19,416 nucleotides of DNA, from positions 1 through 19,416 of the forward strand of contig URYP01000036.1 of NCBI GenBank assembly GCA_900552115.1, given 5' to 3'. This document shows positions 1 to 7,283 of the stretch, in pieces. Numbering within the stretch: position 1 is the first letter of the stretch; each line of letters opens with the position of its first letter. The notes below the pieces were generated by a model that saw only the letters and a program-made list of their open reading frames with translations, was not told the DNA's origin and did not search any database. This stretch comes from an uncultured Oscillospiraceae bacterium (GTDB lineage Bacteria; Bacillota; Clostridia; Oscillospirales; Acutalibacteraceae). The translations under genes were made by a program, and so were the position numbers.

Positions 1-2
1 GG

Positions 3-90
3 CAGATTGTTTTCGACGGCGAACAGTTTTATGTCGGCAAAGCGGCCCCTGCTACAGTGGTGGATACCATGGGCGCCGGGGATTCTTTTA
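3..90 (+). pseudogene. 3' fragment of a PfkB-family sugar kinase, broken
   Basis: Frame 3 reads the carbohydrate-kinase signature VVDTMGAGDSF, the second PfkB/ribokinase motif, in which the Asp of GAGD is the catalytic base. The gene begins outside the window. In intact family members the GDSF is followed by a hydrophobic helix and roughly 40 more residues. Here the similarity stops right after GDSF, at about position 89, and the frame runs on as unrelated arginine/proline-rich sequence (the antisense of the neighbouring decarboxylase gene) to a stop at 339-341. It is therefore a truncated kinase or the product of a DNA join. The substrate cannot be told from this fragment; a fructoselysine- or fructose-type kinase is possible. 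Confidence 0.7.
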
Positions 91-99
91 ATTTGCGAT

Positions 100-1539
100 T
101 TACCGCTGGGACGCGTCGTCCACATACAGTTCGCGCACGCCGCCCGCCTGTGCGGCCGTGGCTTTGGGAGATTCTTTTTTCTCCTCCGGGAAACCGTTTT
201 TACGGGCTTCAAAGAACTTGGTGGCCACCTGCGGGAAGAGGGCATAGCTCAATACATCTTCTTCCGACACATTCTGGTCTTTCAGTTCCTCGGCGTACTT
301 GGCGAGCTCAGGCTCGAGCAGGTCGGCGGGACGGCAGGTGATAACCTTGTCGTCGCCGATCGCTTTTTTGCGAACCTCTTCATTTACCGGACCGGGCAGT
401 CGGCCGTATTCGCCGCGCAGCATGCCCTTGGATTCCTTGGTAAACACTTTATACCGCTCACCGGCCAGCACGTTCATCACGGCCTGAGAGCCGACGATCT
501 GGCTGGTGGGGGTAACCAGAGGCGGGTAGCCGAAATCTTTGCGCACCCGCGGCACCTCGGCCAGCACATCGTAGTATTTATCCTCAGCGTGAGCCTGTTT
601 CAGCTGCGAAATCAGGTTGGACAGCATGCCGCCCGGCACCTGATAAAGCAGGGTGTTGGTATCCACGTTGAGCACCTTCGGGTCGAGGATGCCCTGTTCT
701 TTCAGCTTGTTGGCCACTGTGCGGAAATGTGCCGCCGCCTCGCTGAGCTTGCCGAGATCCAGTCCCGTGTCGCGGTCAGTGCCTTTCAGCGTGGCGACCA
801 GCGATTCGGTGGCCGGCTGGGAAGTGCCGCCCGCCAGCGGGGAAAGCGCGGTGTCTACGATGTCCACGCCGGCCTGCGCCGCCATCAGGTACACCATATC
901 GCCGGTACCGGTGGTGTTGTGGGTGTGGAGGTGGATCGGCACGCTGACATTTTCTTTCAGCTTCTTAACGAGATTATACGCGTCATACGGAAGCAGGAGG
1001 TTGGCCATATCCTTGATGCAGATGGTATCGGCGCCCATTTTTTCCAGCTCGCAGGCCAGTTTCACAAAGTAATCTTCGTTATGGACCGGGCTGGTGGTAT
1101 AGCTGATGGCCGCCTCACAGGTTCCGCCGTATTCCTTGACGTACTTCATGGCGGCTGCCATGTTGCGGGTGTCGTTGAGCGCGTCAAAGATACGCACCAC
1201 GTCGACGCCGTTTTCAATGGACTTTTTGCAGAACTGCTCCACCACGTCGTCGGCGTAATGTTTATAGCCGAGGAGGTTCTGGCCGCGCAGCAGCATTTGC
1301 AGCGGGGTTTTGGGCATGGCTTTTTTCAGGGTGCGCAGACGCTCCCACGGATCTTCGTTCAAAAAGCGCAGGCAGGCGTCGAAAGTGGCGCCCCCCCAGC
1401 ACTCGATGGACCAGTAGCCCATATTGTCCAGCAGTTCGCAGGCGGGGAGCATATCCTCGATCCGCATGCGGGTCGCCGCCTGCGACTGGTGGGCGTCACG
1501 CAGGATGGTATCCATAATTTTTAGCGGGTTTTTCGCCAT
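100..1539 (-). CDS. oadA: Oxaloacetate decarboxylase alpha subunit (carboxyltransferase)
   Basis: This 479-residue cytoplasmic subunit transfers CO2 from oxaloacetate to biotin, the first step of the Na+-translocating decarboxylase. It has the HMGL/carboxyltransferase TIM barrel: DTILRDAHQS at residues 10-19 (Asp15 a metal ligand), the active-site lysine in IKDMAN (Lys176), and HTHNTTG with metal-binding His205 and His207. The conserved C-terminal carboxyltransferase domain follows to about residue 450. Longer relatives carry a C-terminal biotinyl domain; this one ends without it, and a separate biotin protein lies two genes upstream. A pyruvate carboxylase subunit B role is less likely because the beta and gamma pump subunits are adjacent and no biotin carboxylase is in view. 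It is the last gene of the operon, 17 bases after oadB. Only about ten bases separate its stop from the kinase fragment, and no terminator is visible. Confidence 0.9.
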   Translation of the reverse strand: MAKNPLKIMDTILRDAHQSQAATRMRIEDMLPACELLDNMGYWSIECWGGATFDACLRFLNEDPWERLRTLKKAMPKTPLQMLLRGQNLLGYKHYADDVVEQFCKKSIENGVDVVRIFDALNDTRNMAAAMKYVKEYGGTCEAAISYTTSPVHNEDYFVKLACELEKMGADTICIKDMANLLLPYDAYNLVKKLKENVSVPIHLHTHNTTGTGDMVYLMAAQAGVDIVDTALSPLAGGTSQPATESLVATLKGTDRDTGLDLGKLSEAAAHFRTVANKLKEQGILDPKVLNVDTNTLLYQVPGGMLSNLISQLKQAHAEDKYYDVLAEVPRVRKDFGYPPLVTPTSQIVGSQAVMNVLAGERYKVFTKESKGMLRGEYGRLPGPVNEEVRKKAIGDDKVITCRPADLLEPELAKYAEELKDQNVSEEDVLSYALFPQVATKFFEARKNGFPEEKKESPKATAAQAGGVRELYVDDASQR

Positions 1540-1556
1540 TGTTTACACCTCCATTA

Positions 1557-2750
1557 TCAGCCGAACAGGGCGATCAGAACACCGGCCGCAATAGCCGAAC
1601 CGATGACGCCGGCCACGTTCGGACCCATGGCGTGCATGAGCAGGAAGTTGCCAGGGTTCTCTTTCTGGCCCACCTTCTGGGATACACGGGCGGCCATCGG
1701 CACCGCCGACACGCCGGCCGAGCCGATCAGCGGATTGATCTTGTTCTTTAAGAACAGGTTCATGAATTTGGCAAGCAGAACGCCGCCGGCCGTACCCAGC
1801 GCGAAGGCCACCACGCCCATGATAAGGATTTTGATGGTATTCAGGTTGAGGAACGCGCCGGCCGTGGCCGTTGCGCCTACCGATACGCCCAGGAAGATGG
1901 TGACGATGTTGATCAGTTCGTTTTGCACCGTCTTGTTCAGCCGTTCGGTTACGCCGCTTTCACGGAACAGGTTGCCCAACATCAGCGACCCGATCAGCGG
2001 GGCGGCCGAGGGCACCAGCAGCGCCACGAAAATGGTAACGACAAACGGGAAGAGGATCTTCTCGGTTTTGGATACCGGGCGCAGTTCTTTCATCACAATC
2101 TGCCGTTCCTTTTTGGTGGTCAACAGCTTCATGATGGGGGGCTGGATCACCGGAACCAGCGCCATGTACGAATATGCGGCCACCGCAATCGGGCCAAGCA
2201 GGGCCGGAGCCAGCATACTGGTGACAAAGATGGCCGTCGGGCCGTCAGCCCCGCCTATGATGCCGATGGAACCGGCCTCCGCCGCACTGAACCCGAGCAT
2301 CTTGGCGCCGATAAAGGTAATAAAAATACCGATTTGGGCTGCCGCGCCCAGCAGCAGGCTCTTGGGGTTGGCAATCAGGGGGCCGAAGTCGGTCATAGCG
2401 CCCACGCCAAAGAAAATCAGGCAGGGATAAATGCCCAGCTTGACGCCGAGATACAGGTAGTCGACCAGGCCGGCCGTGACGGTGCTGCCGTCGGCCAGAG
2501 CCGCTCCGCCGAATGCCGCCCAGTTGACGTGCCCTCCGTCAAACAGTTCGCTGTGGAACATGTTGGCGCCGGGCAGGTTGGTCAGCAGCATGCCGAAGGC
2601 GATCGGCAGCAGCAGCAACGGCTCGAACTTTTTGACAATGGCCAGATAGGCCAGGAAACAGGCAACCGCGAGCATAATCAGCGACTGCCAGTTGTCGGCC
2701 AACAGTCTAAAGCCGGTCTGCTCTAAAAAGTTGGTAATTGTTTCAACCAT
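1557..2750 (-). CDS. oadB: Na+-translocating decarboxylase beta subunit
   Basis: This 397-residue integral membrane protein decarboxylates carboxybiotin and couples the reaction to Na+ export. The sequence is mostly hydrophobic helices. It contains the family signature GGADGPTAIF at residues 166-175, whose Asp169 corresponds to the Na+-binding and catalytic aspartate of Klebsiella OadB. A second signature, PLIGSAGVSAVPMAARVSQK, is followed by the conserved C-terminal stretch containing NFLLMHAMGPNVAGVIGSAI. Length fits the shorter clostridial OadB/GcdB/MmdB group. Family membership is certain. The substrate, oxaloacetate rather than glutaconyl- or methylmalonyl-CoA, is inferred from the OadA partner encoded just downstream. 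The start has a GGAGGG-type ribosome binding site near 2757-2763 and lies 32 bases after the biotin carrier gene. Confidence 0.92.
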   Translation of the reverse strand: MVETITNFLEQTGFRLLADNWQSLIMLAVACFLAYLAIVKKFEPLLLLPIAFGMLLTNLPGANMFHSELFDGGHVNWAAFGGAALADGSTVTAGLVDYLYLGVKLGIYPCLIFFGVGAMTDFGPLIANPKSLLLGAAAQIGIFITFIGAKMLGFSAAEAGSIGIIGGADGPTAIFVTSMLAPALLGPIAVAAYSYMALVPVIQPPIMKLLTTKKERQIVMKELRPVSKTEKILFPFVVTIFVALLVPSAAPLIGSLMLGNLFRESGVTERLNKTVQNELINIVTIFLGVSVGATATAGAFLNLNTIKILIMGVVAFALGTAGGVLLAKFMNLFLKNKINPLIGSAGVSAVPMAARVSQKVGQKENPGNFLLMHAMGPNVAGVIGSAIAAGVLIALFG

Positions 2751-2782
2751 ATTATCGTCCCTCCAAACTTATGAGCGCCGGC

Positions 2783-3130
2783 TTACGCCAGGACGCAAAG
2801 AAGGGCGCCGGATTCCACGGAAGCTCCTTTGGTGACGCTGACCGAGGATACGGTACCATCGGCGGGAGCCATAATTTCATTTTCCATTTTCATGGCTTCC
2901 AGAACCATCAGAACGTCGCCCTTTTTAACGGACTGGCCATTCTGTACATTAACACTGAGGATGGTGCCGGGCATGGGAGCCGTAATGCTGGCAGAACCGG
3001 CCGCCGGCGCCGCAGCCGGAGCGGCGGGCTTTGCCGCGGGAGCCGCCGGGGCAACGGATTCGGTTTCGCCCATCAGTTCCACTTCGATCTCATAGGACGT
3101 GCCGTTGACGTTCACACGATACTTTTTCAT
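2783..3130 (-). CDS. Biotin carboxyl carrier protein of the decarboxylase pump
   Basis: This 115-residue protein carries the biotin that shuttles CO2 from the alpha subunit to the membrane beta subunit. It has a short N-terminal beta segment (KKYRVNVNGTSYEIEVEL), a flexible Ala/Pro linker at about residues 24-45, and a biotinyl domain at about 46-115. The biotinylation motif is EAMKMEN with Lys81 as the modified residue, and an APMPGTI motif lies at its N-terminal edge. A GTG nine bases upstream (3139) would overlap the AAAGG ribosome binding site, so the ATG at 3130 is the better start, with eight-base spacing. Equivalent proteins are called GcdC, MmdC or OadC-like. It sits between the gamma and beta genes, as expected for systems in which the biotin domain is not fused to OadA. 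Confidence 0.9.
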   Translation of the reverse strand: MKKYRVNVNGTSYEIEVELMGETESVAPAAPAAKPAAPAAAPAAGSASITAPMPGTILSVNVQNGQSVKKGDVLMVLEAMKMENEIMAPADGTVSSVSVTKGASVESGALLCVLA

Positions 3131-3165
3131 ACAAAACACCTTTCTTGATGCGGGACACAGCCGCC

Positions 3166-3510
3166 TTAAATTTTTTTGATACTAAGGATGCGCAGCTTGG
3201 ACACGTCGGTTCCCATTTCTTCGGCAATCACCGCGCTGACGGCGGCGACAAACTGCTGACGATTGGGGATTTCCGCGGAACCCGCGGATGGAGCCGGGAC
3301 AGCCGCGGCAGCGGGTTCGGCGACAGGGGCGCTGTGGTGACCAAACTTGCGGTAAACCGCGCTCATAACAGAACAAAGTACGATCAGGCAGACCAAACCA
3401 ATGAAGACCGTTCCCACACCCATCGCGCAGACGAACCAATTGGGCAGTTCCTCCTGCGCGGAGGTTGCGGCGACAATGGCGGTTACGGAAGATGCAGCGA
3501 GTACAGACAT
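3166..3510 (-). CDS. OadG-like gamma subunit of decarboxylase sodium pump
   Basis: This small membrane protein of 114 residues is the first gene of the pump operon. It has one transmembrane segment at about residues 28-50 (FVCAMGVGTVFIGLVCLIVL), a short basic stretch (YRKF), an Ala/Pro-rich linker, and a C-terminal amphipathic domain ending in LRILSIKKI. This is the usual plan for OadG/MmdD-type gamma subunits, which anchor and stabilise the alpha-beta complex. The call rests on layout, position and the single helix, because the family has weak sequence conservation. The reading frame is open further upstream, but the ATG at 3510 has an AAAGGAGGG ribosome binding site at the right distance, so the longer version is rejected. 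Confidence 0.8.
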   Translation of the reverse strand: MSVLAASSVTAIVAATSAQEELPNWFVCAMGVGTVFIGLVCLIVLCSVMSAVYRKFGHHSAPVAEPAAAAVPAPSAGSAEIPNRQQFVAAVSAVIAEEMGTDVSKLRILSIKKI

Positions 3511-3684
3511 ATCTGATACCCTCCTTTCACACAATATCATGCGGTATAAGGGGACACGGCCGAAAACGACGTAAACCGCCGATTTACGAGCCGGGATATC
3601 ACTTAAAACAGGCAAAAACCGGGAACGACAACTTTTTAACAAAGTGGGTTTCCCAAATTCTCCCCCATTTTAATAATCGACAAC

Positions 3685-3713
3685 ATGATAACACAAAAAT
3701 GGGGGGATTACAA
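3685..3713 (-). promoter_or_regulatory. Promoter of the oad operon
   Basis: On the minus strand TTGTAA (3713-3708) and TATCAT (3690-3685) are separated by exactly 17 bases. Transcription would start near 3678, giving a leader of about 170 bases before the gamma subunit gene. The leader contains a small hairpin at about 3570-3588 (CGTAAA/TTTACG arms). No known riboswitch was recognised in it. Confidence 0.6.
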
Positions 3714-3907
3714 GAAAAAACCGGTAGCTTTTTGTTTTTTTACATAATGCCTGAAAAAGCGGATTCCTGGATGCGTCCACGCATTGGCTTTATTACTTTA
3801 TAATATATGAATTTTCGGAACATCTGCCGCGAATAGCTGTTTTTCAAACGTATGCAACGGATAGGGGCGTCTTGCAAGGGGAAATATCTTACGGTTAGGA
3901 AACCAGA

Positions 3908-3936
3908 AAACAGCCCACACTACGTGCGGGCTGTTT
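3908..3936 (-). terminator. Terminator-like hairpin
   Basis: The arms AAACAGCCC (3908-3916) and GGGCTGTTT (3928-3936) are perfect complements, with a CAC/GTG extension inside. On the minus strand the hairpin is followed by TTCTGGTTTCC, a mediocre T tract. It is the third hairpin downstream of the tRNA-Val gene. Confidence 0.5.
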
Positions 3937-3990
3937 AATCTATTTAAATCATAATTTAGGCGAATCGCCATAAAACCGCTGCCGCCACGC

Positions 3991-4028
3991 AAAAAACACG
4001 GCCCACCCTCCGGGTGAACCGTATTTTT
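3991..4028 (-). terminator. Rho-independent terminator after the tRNA 3'-end copy
   Basis: Arms ACGGTTCACCC and GGGTGGGCCGT on the minus strand pair over 11 positions with two G-T wobbles and a three-base loop, followed by TTTTTT. A T tract also exists on the plus side (4024-4028), so it could act in both directions. It lies directly after the partial tRNA copy at 4027-4052. Confidence 0.8.
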
Positions 4029-4052
4029 GGTGGACGTTAACGGACTTGAACC
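4027..4052 (-). repeat. Duplicate of the tRNA-Val 3' end
   Basis: Twenty-six bases here are identical to 4160-4185, which is the T arm, the 3' acceptor strand and the CCA end of tRNA-Val. The preceding minus-strand sequence, where the 5' half of a tRNA would be, shows no matching acceptor strand, D arm or anticodon arm. Such 3'-end copies are typical of integrase attachment sites next to tRNA genes, but no integrase is present. A decayed tandem tRNA is the alternative. Confidence 0.75.
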
Positions 4053-4111
4053 AGCAAGCCGATTATGAAATGCCTTTGGCATTGCGCAAGGGCCCTGGAA
4101 AAAGTCTTTAC

Positions 4112-4156
4112 ACATACCAATAAAAAAACAGCCTGCGCTAACACGCAGACCGTTTC
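4112..4156 (-). terminator. Terminator of tRNA-Val
   Basis: On the minus strand the arms GGTCTGCG and CGCAGGCT pair around a TGTTAG loop and are followed by seven T residues, immediately after the CCA end of tRNA-Val. Confidence 0.8.
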
Positions 4157-4160
4157 TTAT

Positions 4161-4236
4161 TGGTGGACGTTAACGGACTTGAACCGCTGACCCTTCGCAC
4201 GTCAAGCGAATGCTCTACCAGCTGAGCTAAACGTCC
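4161..4236 (-). tRNA. tRNA-Val (anticodon GAC)
   Basis: Read on the minus strand, this 76-base gene folds as a complete cloverleaf. The acceptor GGACGTT pairs with AACGTCC, the D stem is GCTC/GAGC, the anticodon stem is TTCGC/GCGAA with loop TTGACGT, and the T arm has the loop TTCAAGT. Discriminator A and CCA are encoded. Positions 34-36 read GAC, which decodes GUC valine. It is transcribed alone from a consensus promoter and followed by a strong terminator. Its 3' 26 bases recur downstream at 4027-4052. Confidence 0.95.
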
Positions 4237-4259
4237 TTGTTTTGTTGGAAACGGCTTTT

Positions 4260-4288
4260 ATTATATAGAAAGACTAGGGGTTTGTCAA
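4260..4288 (-). promoter_or_regulatory. Consensus promoter of tRNA-Val
   Basis: Perfect TTGACA (4288-4283) and TATAAT (4265-4260) boxes with 17-base spacing lie on the minus strand, about 24 bases upstream of the tRNA 5' end. This is a full match to the housekeeping sigma consensus. Confidence 0.9.
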
Positions 4289-4377
4289 GAGAAATTTTCA
4301 TTTATGTCCACTTTGGGCGGCGAATTTCGCTAAAATCCGGTGATTGTACCAAAGTTTGCAGGATGGAAAAAATTAAC

Positions 4378-4406
4378 TTGCAAAAATTACAGGCATATAC
4401 TAAAAT
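4378..4406 (+). promoter_or_regulatory. Promoter of the aminotransferase gene
   Basis: TTGCAA (4378-4383), a 17-base spacer and TAAAAT (4401-4406) predict a transcript start near 4413. That would put the ATG at 4412 at or before the start of the RNA and favours one of the later start codons. Confidence 0.6.
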
Positions 4407-4432
4407 ATACCATGCTACTCAAGCGGAAAGGG

Positions 4433-5719
4433 ATGGGCAAATTGGCGTTGATAGAGGAATTGAGCAAAGAAGAATTGGAAAGCCGGGCACAGGAACTGCG
4501 CGGCCAATATGAAGAGTATAAAGCCATGGGACTGCAGTTAAATATGGCGCGGGGCAAACCCGGTCCGGAACAGCTGGACCTGACCATGGATCTGTTGAAT
4601 TGTGTGGACACGCGCAGCGGCGCCGTCAGCGAGAATGGCGAGGACGCGCGTAATTATGGAATGCTCGACGGCATACCGGAGGCTAAGCGTCTGTTTGGCC
4701 AGGTGCTGGAAATGGATCCTGCACAGGTCATCGTGGGGGGCAATTCCAGCCTAAATATGATGTTCGATTATATTGCCATGGCTTATGCCAAGGGTGTGGG
4801 CGGATACGAGCCCTGGTGCCGCCAGGGCTTGGTGAAATTTCTCTGTCCGGCCCCGGGCTACGACCGGCATTTTGCGGTTACCGAATATTTTAACATAGAA
4901 CTGATTGCGGTGCCTATGACGGACGAAGGCCCGGATATGGACGAAGTGGAGCGGCTGGCGGCCGATCCGCTGGTCAAAGGCATCTGGTGCGTGCCAATGT
5001 ATTCCAACCCGGGCGGGATCACGTATTCCGACGCGACGGTGCGGCGGCTGGCGGCGATGGAAACCGGGGCGCCGGACTTCCGCATCATGTGGGACAACGC
5101 CTATGGCCTGCACCATCTTTCCGATGACCACGATCATTTGCTTAACCTGTATGATGAACTGGTCGAATGCGGGCATGAGGACCGGGGCATCCTGTTCTGT
5201 TCCACCTCAAAAATTAGCTTCCCGGGCGCCGGCGTGGCGGCGATGGGGGCCAGTCCGGCCAATATTGCGCAGATCAAAAACCGTATGAGCTTCCAAACCA
5301 TCGGCTACGACAAGCTGAATATGCTGCGGCACGTACGGTTTTTCCGCGATCGCAGCGGGCTGGAGGCGCATATGAAACTTCATGCGGCCATCCTGCGGCC
5401 GAAATTTGCCGTGGTTCTGGAAACGCTGGATAAGAAGCTGGGAGGAAAAGGCGTCGCGGCCTGGCACGAGCCGAAAGGCGGCTATTTTGTCAGCGTTGAC
5501 CTGCCGGAGGGCTGCGCTAAACAGACGGTGAAGCTGCTGAAAGAGGCGGGCGTGGTCCTGACCGGGGCCGGCGCGACCTATCCTTATGGAAAGGATCCAA
5601 AGGACAGCAATCTGCGTATCGCCCCGACCTATCCGCCTGTGGCGGAATTGCGGACAGCAATGGAACTGTTCTGCATCTGCGCGGAGCTTTGCGCGGTCGA
5701 AAAACTGTTAGATTGCTAA
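4433..5719 (+). CDS. Aspartate aminotransferase, class Ic (PLP-dependent)
   Basis: This 428-residue fold-type I PLP enzyme is predicted to exchange amino groups between aspartate and 2-oxoglutarate. It matches the subgroup typified by the Corynebacterium aspartate transaminase. Visible family motifs, in order, are LNMARGKPGPEQLDL, ARNYGMLDGIPEA, GGNSSLNMMFDYIA, CPAPGYDRHFAVTEYF, MTDEGPDMDEVE, VPMYSNPGG, FRIMWDNAYGLHHL, and STSKISFPGAG, in which the Lys forms the Schiff base with PLP. PKGGYFVSVDLPEG and LRIAPTYPP complete the set. The start is uncertain. The ATG at 4433 gives the family length, but the GGAAAGGG ribosome binding site (4425-4432) abuts it, whereas a TTG at 4442 sits nine bases from it. 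Longer in-frame extensions are not supported. It is a single-gene unit, and no clear terminator follows. Confidence 0.9.
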   Translation: MGKLALIEELSKEELESRAQELRGQYEEYKAMGLQLNMARGKPGPEQLDLTMDLLNCVDTRSGAVSENGEDARNYGMLDGIPEAKRLFGQVLEMDPAQVIVGGNSSLNMMFDYIAMAYAKGVGGYEPWCRQGLVKFLCPAPGYDRHFAVTEYFNIELIAVPMTDEGPDMDEVERLAADPLVKGIWCVPMYSNPGGITYSDATVRRLAAMETGAPDFRIMWDNAYGLHHLSDDHDHLLNLYDELVECGHEDRGILFCSTSKISFPGAGVAAMGASPANIAQIKNRMSFQTIGYDKLNMLRHVRFFRDRSGLEAHMKLHAAILRPKFAVVLETLDKKLGGKGVAAWHEPKGGYFVSVDLPEGCAKQTVKLLKEAGVVLTGAGATYPYGKDPKDSNLRIAPTYPPVAELRTAMELFCICAELCAVEKLLDC

Positions 5720-5778
5720 AAAAACATCGAAAAAAACCGACCTTTTGATGAAAATATTGGCTCCGTGGCATGTCCTCA

Positions 5779-5807
5779 TTGACTTTTCCTAAATAAAGGA
5801 ATATACT
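5779..5807 (+). promoter_or_regulatory. Promoter of secDF
   Basis: TTGACT (5779-5784), 17 bases, then TATACT (5802-5807). The transcript would start near 5814, just before a short GCGGGA/TCCCGC hairpin (5821-5834), with a GGAGG ribosome binding site at 5849-5853. Confidence 0.75.
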
Positions 5808-5861
5808 GTCTTTTATTACTGCGGGACATCCCGCGGCAAATGAACTTTGGAGGACTGGCCG

Positions 5862-7283
5862 ATGAAGCGAACGTCAAAACCCGTGTTTTTCATCGTGTTC
5901 CTGTTAATTGCCGGACTGGCCTACACCACCTTCTTCGGGGTGTATACCCATTTTGGCGACAGGCGCGATACCATTATCCGCAGTGCGAGTGATATCCGGT
6001 TTGGCATCGATATCCGCGGCGGCGTGGATGTTACTTTTGCTCCCGCCGACAGCAGTATCGACGCGACGGATAAACAGATCGAAAGCGTGAAAAACGTTAT
6101 CGAAAAACGTATGGTAGCCAGCGGTATCACCGATTATGAAATCTATGCCGATACCGACAACGATCAGGTGATTGCGCGGTTCCCGTGGAAGAGCGACGAG
6201 GCCAGTTATGACGTGGCGGCGGCGATCGAGGAACTGGGCAAGACCGCCATGCTGGAATTCCATATCGGTTCGGAAACCAAAACCGAGAAGGACAGCGAGG
6301 GTAACGACATTACCGTCCCCTCCGGTGAACTGATCCTGACCGGCGAACAGGTGGATTCGGCCACCGCCATGTACGATAATTCCAGCAACAGCTATACGCC
6401 GGTTGTACAGCTCAAGCTCAAAGAGGAAGGGAAAAAGGCGTTTGCTGAAGCCACAGCCAAACAAGTGGCCTCCAAGGGCACCATTTCCATCTGGCTGGAT
6501 AACCAGAAGATTTCCGACCCCACCGTTAACGCGGAAATTACCGACGGCACGGCGATCATTTCCGGCGGGTTCCAGGATTTTTCCGAGGCGACGTCCCTGG
6601 CGAACCTGATCAATGCCGGCGCGCTGCCTTTCAGCATTACCACAGCCAGTTATGGCACCGTAACCCCCACTATGGGCGAGCGGGCGCTTGACCTGATGGT
6701 ACTGGCCGGTATCATTGCGTTTGCACTGATTGCGATTTATGTCATTTGTTTCTATCGACTGCCCGGCGTCGTCATGGTGCTGGCCCTGATCGGTCAGGTA
6801 TCCGGTGCGCTGGCGGCGGTATCGGGATATTTCTCGATATTTAACGGGTTCACGCTGACCTTGCCCGGTATCGCGGGTATTATCCTTTCCATCGGCATGG
6901 GCGTTGACTGCAACGTTATCACCGCCGAGCGCATTAAAGAGGAAATACGCAAAGGCAAGACGATTGACGGCGCGGTTACGGCTGGCTGCAAGCATTCCTT
7001 CTCCGCGATTCTGGACGGCAACATTACCGTTATGATCGTGTCAATTGTACTGATGGGCGTCTTCGGACCTCCGGACGGCATTTTCGCGACCCTCCTGTAT
7101 CCGGTCATGCACTGGTTCCCGGCGGCGACGACCGGCGCGGTGTATTCCTTCGGATTCACCCTCTTCGTGGGTATTGTACTCAACTTTGTGATGGGCGTGC
7201 TCGCGTCCCGGTTGATGCTAAAATCACTGACACGGTTCAAATGCCTGCGCAAACCGTGGCTGTTGGGAGGTGAGCGGGGATGA
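5862..7283 (+). CDS. secD: Protein translocase subunit SecD
   Basis: This 473-residue membrane protein works with SecF to pull secreted proteins through SecYEG using the ion gradient. It has an N-terminal transmembrane helix (about 8-27), then the conserved FGIDIRGGVDV motif at 47-57. A large extracytoplasmic P1-type domain follows, up to about residue 270, and then five C-terminal helices. The SecD signature appears as LPGIAGIILSIGMGVDCNVITAERIKEEI near residues 335-362, with Cys where most relatives have Ala. The start was placed at ATG 5862 because GGAGG lies eight bases upstream; a TTG at 5847 overlaps that site and is rejected. It overlaps secF by four bases (ATGA), so the two are translationally coupled. 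Confidence 0.95.
   Translation: MKRTSKPVFFIVFLLIAGLAYTTFFGVYTHFGDRRDTIIRSASDIRFGIDIRGGVDVTFAPADSSIDATDKQIESVKNVIEKRMVASGITDYEIYADTDNDQVIARFPWKSDEASYDVAAAIEELGKTAMLEFHIGSETKTEKDSEGNDITVPSGELILTGEQVDSATAMYDNSSNSYTPVVQLKLKEEGKKAFAEATAKQVASKGTISIWLDNQKISDPTVNAEITDGTAIISGGFQDFSEATSLANLINAGALPFSITTASYGTVTPTMGERALDLMVLAGIIAFALIAIYVICFYRLPGVVMVLALIGQVSGALAAVSGYFSIFNGFTLTLPGIAGIILSIGMGVDCNVITAERIKEEIRKGKTIDGAVTAGCKHSFSAILDGNITVMIVSIVLMGVFGPPDGIFATLLYPVMHWFPAATTGAVYSFGFTLFVGIVLNFVMGVLASRLMLKSLTRFKCLRKPWLLGGERG

Noticed and set aside
7..1524. 505-codon plus-strand ORF opposite oadA
   Set aside because: It is antisense to a clear oadA gene and has shadow-type composition (His/Gly/Arg rich) with no family motif.
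3511..3642. N-terminal extension of the gamma subunit
   Set aside because: The extra codons cover the 5' leader and SD. The ATG at 3510 has a near-ideal ribosome binding site and directly precedes the membrane-protein sequence.
3798..4115. 105-codon minus-strand ORF
   Set aside because: It reads through two terminator hairpins and the tRNA 3'-end copy and has no ribosome binding site.
5904..6995. 363-codon minus-strand ORF opposite secD
   Set aside because: It is a shadow of secD in GC-rich DNA with no ribosome binding site.
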